A stretch of 64,000 bases of DNA, taken from NCBI GenBank assembly GCA_002796995.1, contig PEKW01000002.1:289406-353405 (forward strand), written 5' to 3'. Shown piece by piece: positions 60,778 through 64,000 of the stretch. This stretch comes from Rhizobium sp. Its GTDB lineage: Bacteria; Pseudomonadota; Alphaproteobacteria; Rhizobiales; Rhizobiaceae. Below the pieces are notes generated by a model. It made no database searches. It was not told the origin of the DNA and saw only the letters and a list, made by a program, of their open reading frames with translations. How positions within the stretch are numbered: position 1 is the stretch's first letter; each line of letters opens with the position of its first letter. A program made the translations under genes and the position numbers.

Positions 60778-62994
60778 ATGAGCACCTACAAGAACTTCAC
60801 CATCGAGACCGATGCCGACGGCATTGCGCTGGTCACCTGGAACATGCCCGACAAGTCGATGAACGTCTTCACCGTCGAGGTGATGGACGAGATCGAGGCG
60901 ATCGTCGATGCGACCGTCGCCGATGCCGCCGTCAAGGGCGTGGTCTTCACGTCGGGCAAGTCGACCTTCTCCGGCGGCGCCGACCTCACCATGATCAAGG
61001 GCATGTTCGCCATGCTCGAGGCGGAAAAGGCCAAGGATCCCGACACCGCGATCCGGAAGCTGTTCGACGCCGCCGGCCGCATGTCCTGGCTGTGGCGCAA
61101 GGTCGAGACCAACGGCAAGCCCTGGGTCGCCGCGATCAACGGCACCTGCATGGGCGGCGCCTTCGAGCTGGCGCTGTCGTGCCACGGCCGCGTCGCCTCC
61201 AATGCGAAGTCGGTCAAGCTGGCGCTGCCGGAAGTCAAGGTCGGCATCTTCCCCGGCGCTGGCGGCACGCAGCGCGTCTCGCGCCTTGCCGGTACGCAGG
61301 ATGCCCTGCAGATGATGACCACCGGCCAGTCGCTCACCGCCTCGCGCGCCAAGGCGATGAACCTCGTGCACCAGGTGGTCGAGCCGGACCAGCTGATCCC
61401 GGCTGCCAAGCAGATGATCAAGGACGGCCTGAAGCCCGTCGCCCCCTGGGACGAAAAGGGCTTCAAGGCCCCCGGCGGCGGCATCTGGACGCCGGCTGCC
61501 GCCCAGCTCTGGCCGGCCGCTTCCGCCATCCTGCGCCGCGAAACCGCCGGCAATTATCCGGCCGCACTCGCCATCCTGAAGAGCGTCTATGAGGGCCTGC
61601 AACTGCCCTTCGACACCGCGCTCAAGGTCGAGCAGCGCTATTTCACCGAGATCGTCCAGACCACCGAAGCCTTCTCGATGATCCGCTCGCTGTTCGTCTC
61701 GATGCAGGAGCTGGGCAAGGGCGCCCGCCGCCCGGCCGGCGTGCCGAAGTCGGAATTCAACAAGGTCGGCGTCGTCGGCGCCGGCTTCATGGGCGCCTCG
61801 ATCGCCTATGTGACGGCTGCCGCCGGCATCCCGGTCGTCTTGATCGACCGCGACATCGAGGCCGCCACCAAGGGCAAGACCCATTCCGAGGGTCTGGTCG
61901 CCGGCGCCGTCGGCAAGGGCAAGATGTCGAAGGAAGACGGCGAAAAGCTGCTGTCCCTCATCACCCCTTCCGCCGACTACGCATCGCTGTCGGATGCCGC
62001 CCTCGTCGTCGAGGCCGTGTTCGAGGACCGCGACGTCAAGAAGGCGGTCATCGAGGCGGTCGAGGCCGTGCTCCCGGAGGGCTCGATTTTCGCCTCCAAC
62101 ACCTCGACCCTGCCGATTACCGGTCTGGCCAGGAACTCGAAGCGCCCGGCCCAGTTCATCGGCGTGCATTTCTTCTCGCCCGTCGAGAAGATGATGCTGA
62201 CCGAAGTGATCCTCGGCAAGGAGACCGGCGACAAGGCGCTGGCCGTCGCGCTCGACTATGTCGCCGCGATCAGGAAGACCCCGATCGTCGTCAACGACAC
62301 CCGCGGCTTCTACGTCAACCGCTGCGTCTTCCGCTACATCCACGAAGCCTATGACATGCTGATCGAGGGCGTGCCGCCGATCATGATCGAGAACGCCGCC
62401 AAGATGGCCGGCATGCCGGTCGGCCCGCTGTCGCTCAACGACGAGGTGGCGATCGATCTGTCCCAGAAGATCCTCAAGGCCTCGATCGCCGATCTCGGCG
62501 AAGCCTCGGTCGAGCCGAAGCATATGGCGCTGATCAACAAGCTGGTCGACGATCTCGACCGCCGCGGCCGCAAGAACGGCAAGGGCTTCTACGAATATCC
62601 GGCAAAGCCCGCCAAGAAGTTCCTGTGGCCGGGCCTGAAGGACCTGTTCGCCCAGAAGAAGGCCGACGAGGTCGACGTCGAAGTGCTCAAGCAGCGCCTG
62701 CTCGTCACCATCGCGCTGGAAGCGGCCCGCACCATGGAAGAGGGCATCGTCACCGACCCGCGCGAAGCCGATGTCGGCTCCATCCTCGGCTTCGGTTTCG
62801 CCCCCTATACCGGCGGCACACTCAGCTACATCGACGGCATGGGCGTGAAGACCTTCGTGGAACTCTGCGAAAAGCTCGCCTCAGAGTACGGCGACCACTT
62901 CCAACCGACCCCGCTCCTCAAGGAAATGGCCGCCAAGGGCGAAACCTTCTACGGCCGCTTCGACCCCTACGGCGCCAGCGCCAAGGCGGCTTGA
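60778..62994 (+). CDS. fadJ: Fatty acid oxidation bifunctional enoyl-CoA hydratase / 3-hydroxyacyl-CoA dehydrogenase
   Basis: The 738-residue protein has an N-terminal crotonase domain with FSGGADLTMIKG, the oxyanion segment CMGGAFELALSCHG and the glutamate-bearing LPEVKVGIFPGAGGTQR. A 3-hydroxyacyl-CoA dehydrogenase follows from about residue 320 with NAD motif VGVVGAGFMGAS and the FYVNRCVFRYIHE helix. It catalyses the middle two steps of beta-oxidation and completes the set with the two genes upstream. E. coli FadB and FadJ share this order; assigning one name is by convention. Confidence 0.94.
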   Translation: MSTYKNFTIETDADGIALVTWNMPDKSMNVFTVEVMDEIEAIVDATVADAAVKGVVFTSGKSTFSGGADLTMIKGMFAMLEAEKAKDPDTAIRKLFDAAGRMSWLWRKVETNGKPWVAAINGTCMGGAFELALSCHGRVASNAKSVKLALPEVKVGIFPGAGGTQRVSRLAGTQDALQMMTTGQSLTASRAKAMNLVHQVVEPDQLIPAAKQMIKDGLKPVAPWDEKGFKAPGGGIWTPAAAQLWPAASAILRRETAGNYPAALAILKSVYEGLQLPFDTALKVEQRYFTEIVQTTEAFSMIRSLFVSMQELGKGARRPAGVPKSEFNKVGVVGAGFMGASIAYVTAAAGIPVVLIDRDIEAATKGKTHSEGLVAGAVGKGKMSKEDGEKLLSLITPSADYASLSDAALVVEAVFEDRDVKKAVIEAVEAVLPEGSIFASNTSTLPITGLARNSKRPAQFIGVHFFSPVEKMMLTEVILGKETGDKALAVALDYVAAIRKTPIVVNDTRGFYVNRCVFRYIHEAYDMLIEGVPPIMIENAAKMAGMPVGPLSLNDEVAIDLSQKILKASIADLGEASVEPKHMALINKLVDDLDRRGRKNGKGFYEYPAKPAKKFLWPGLKDLFAQKKADEVDVEVLKQRLLVTIALEAARTMEEGIVTDPREADVGSILGFGFAPYTGGTLSYIDGMGVKTFVELCEKLASEYGDHFQPTPLLKEMAAKGETFYGRFDPYGASAKAA

Positions 62995-63023
62995 AACGCT
63001 CCTCTCCCCTTGTGGGAGAGGAA

Positions 63024-63065
63024 GAAAAATCAGCACTTAGCCATCGGCTAAGTGCTAGATTTTTC
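63024..63065. terminator. Long hairpin after fadJ
   Basis: GAAAAATC-AGCACTTAGCC pairs with GGCTAAGTGCT-GATTTTTC around an ATC loop, with one unpaired A (63057). It lies inside a small ctctccccttgtgggagag / gtgagggg repeat, 30 bp after the fadJ stop. The A/T-rich flanks make it a plausible bidirectional terminator for the fad cluster. Confidence 0.65.
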
Positions 63066-63391
63066 AGGTGAGGGGGCAAGTCTCGGTGTTCGAGACTGAG
63101 GCCCAATCCGCGTAGCGGAGCAATCGATCGAGCGAATCGATCGCAGCGCCGAACGCCCTGAGTCCAAGTGAAGGGCCGGGGTTACGCTTCGCCCAACCTC
63201 CTCTTCTCCCCGCTTGCGGGGAGAAGGTGCCCGAAGGGCGGATGAGGGGCCAGGCGCCAACGCCCACTGCGACATCACCCGGCATCTGGCCTACCGGCGA
63301 CGATGGCGCTGTCGACCAGAAGGATCTAGGCTGTTTGGAATGGAATCCAGACCGGCTGGCGCTTGAGCCGGCGGCGCGAATGTGAGGGACA
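63066..63391. repeat. Repeat-rich non-coding gap with a half family A element
   Basis: Between fadJ and the DUF4304 gene I see no credible reading frame. The stretch holds a gtctcg/cgagac hairpin near 63079-63095, an ATCGATCG-type inverted pair near 63122-63143 and a half family A repeat at 63200-63250 (cttctccccgcttgcgggg). Confidence 0.6.
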
Positions 63392-63853
63392 ATGGCCGAT
63401 CCAAAGCTGGTTCATCAGGCCGTCGGGGCGCCCCTGACTGCAGCAGGGTTCAAGAGGAAGTCAGATACCTGGTATCTGGAAAACGAAGCTGTTGTTGTCT
63501 TGGTCAACCTCCAAAAGTCGCAATACAGCAGGCAATATTACGTAAATTGTGGAATCTCCCTGAAGCGGCTTGGGGGCGATCCACCGAAACGGGAGCACCT
63601 TTGCCATGTCCGCTTCCGGCTGACGGCAATTGCTCCCGATGTGGATCGTCGGTCCATCGATTCCATCTTTGATCTGGAAGACGAAACCCTTGCGGACGAG
63701 GAACGCAGAGAAAAGATCACCTCCCTTATTCGGGATTTGGCGCTGCCGTTTCTGGAGAGGTGTTCATCCGACGAAGGCATCGCGGAGGCCATAAAGGACG
63801 GAAAGCTGGACCACGCCCTGGTAAACGGACAAGTCCGTGACCTGGTCTGCTGA
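63392..63853 (+). CDS. DUF4304 family protein
   Basis: The 153-residue protein matches the DUF4304 pattern: an N-terminal LVHQAVGAPLTAAGFKRKSDTWYLE, a beta strand VVVLVNLQKSQYSRQYYVNCGISLKRLG and a helical, acidic C-terminus. No function is known. Base composition is lower in GC than in the neighbours and it is flanked on both sides by repeats, so it may be a recent arrival. Confidence 0.75.
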   Translation: MADPKLVHQAVGAPLTAAGFKRKSDTWYLENEAVVVLVNLQKSQYSRQYYVNCGISLKRLGGDPPKREHLCHVRFRLTAIAPDVDRRSIDSIFDLEDETLADEERREKITSLIRDLALPFLERCSSDEGIAEAIKDGKLDHALVNGQVRDLVC

Positions 63854-63935
63854 GCGCGCGCAGAGCTGGCCGTCGTCTTACTGCCCCAGATGCCGGTTTC
63901 TTTTTGATCTGGAGGCGCTACGTCTCGCTCGACTT

Positions 63936-63990
63936 CCTCTTCTCCCCCCACGGGGAGAAGGTGCCCGAAGGGCGGATGAGGGGGCCGCAC
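63936..63990. repeat. Half family A palindromic repeat at the window end
   Basis: The hairpin cttctccccccacgggg and the following gtgcccgaagggcggatg block equal the half element at 63200-63250. It may continue past the window. Confidence 0.7.
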
Positions 63991-64000
63991 ACGCCACGCG

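Noticed and set aside
59392..62523. Open frame of 1043 codons opposite fadA and fadJ
   Set aside because: It spans two clear genes and a palindromic repeat; antisense shadow.

Overview
The window is one 64-kb piece of a high-GC alphaproteobacterial chromosome. Gene content and order point to the Rhizobiaceae (Sinorhizobium/Rhizobium/Shinella-like). The evidence is the run ppk2 / phoR-pstSCAB-phoU-phoB / gcrA / argD-argF-hslO, a SAM-II riboswitch ahead of metZ, a PodJ-like polarity protein next to a fatty-acid oxidation cluster, GcrA with clustered GANTC sites, and many short palindromic intergenic repeats. The genus is an inference from gene order and cannot be fixed from the sequence alone.

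Layout. 1-9421: assimilatory nitrate/nitrite cluster, all on the + strand (nitrate ABC permease and ATPase, NirB, NirD, NasA, CysG/siroheme synthase), interrupted by palindromic repeats, one of them inside the cysG reading frame. 9424-10691: a low-GC HEPN-like orphan next to tRNA-Thr(CGT). 10825-13312: nitronate monooxygenase and a conserved single-pass membrane protein. 13330-22087: phosphate block (PPK2; PhoR, PstSCAB, PhoU, PhoB) with a three-unit Pho box ahead of pstS. 22177-28260: gcrA, argD, argF, hslO, apaG and metZ, including a SAM-II riboswitch with terminator. 28462-44644: mostly single housekeeping or accessory genes (dCTP deaminase, tRNA-Gly, MFS, a large family-2 glycosyltransferase, a periplasmic binding protein, TerB, an SNase-like protein, an S24 repressor, a response regulator, pyrD, MATE, CAP lipoprotein, TPR-methyltransferase, two tandem YitT proteins, AhpD-like/Rrf2 pair). 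44733-48239: Lhr-like helicase and PdeM nuclease of the ligase-associated DNA repair set. 48206-53019: alpha/beta hydrolase, TetR, DHFR-like and HxlR genes, a 270-bp palindromic element, then a TIGR02186/TSUP transporter pair. 53231-62994: PodJ-like polarity factor divergent from the acyl-CoA dehydrogenase - thiolase - FadJ cluster. 63392-63853: a DUF4304 gene among repeats.

How it works together. The first cluster imports nitrate, reduces it through nitrite to ammonium and makes the siroheme that NirB needs. The Pho block senses and imports phosphate, with PPK2 handling polyphosphate. ArgD/ArgF supply arginine, and MetZ is switched off by S-adenosylmethionine. The three lipid genes form a beta-oxidation set whose promoter carries an operator also present before the nitronate monooxygenase 45 kb away. 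No CRISPR array, prophage, transposase or secretion system is visible. The most unusual objects are repeat-derived: the in-frame palindromic insertion in cysG, and the element at 51029-51298 whose two ends form the stop codons of both flanking genes.
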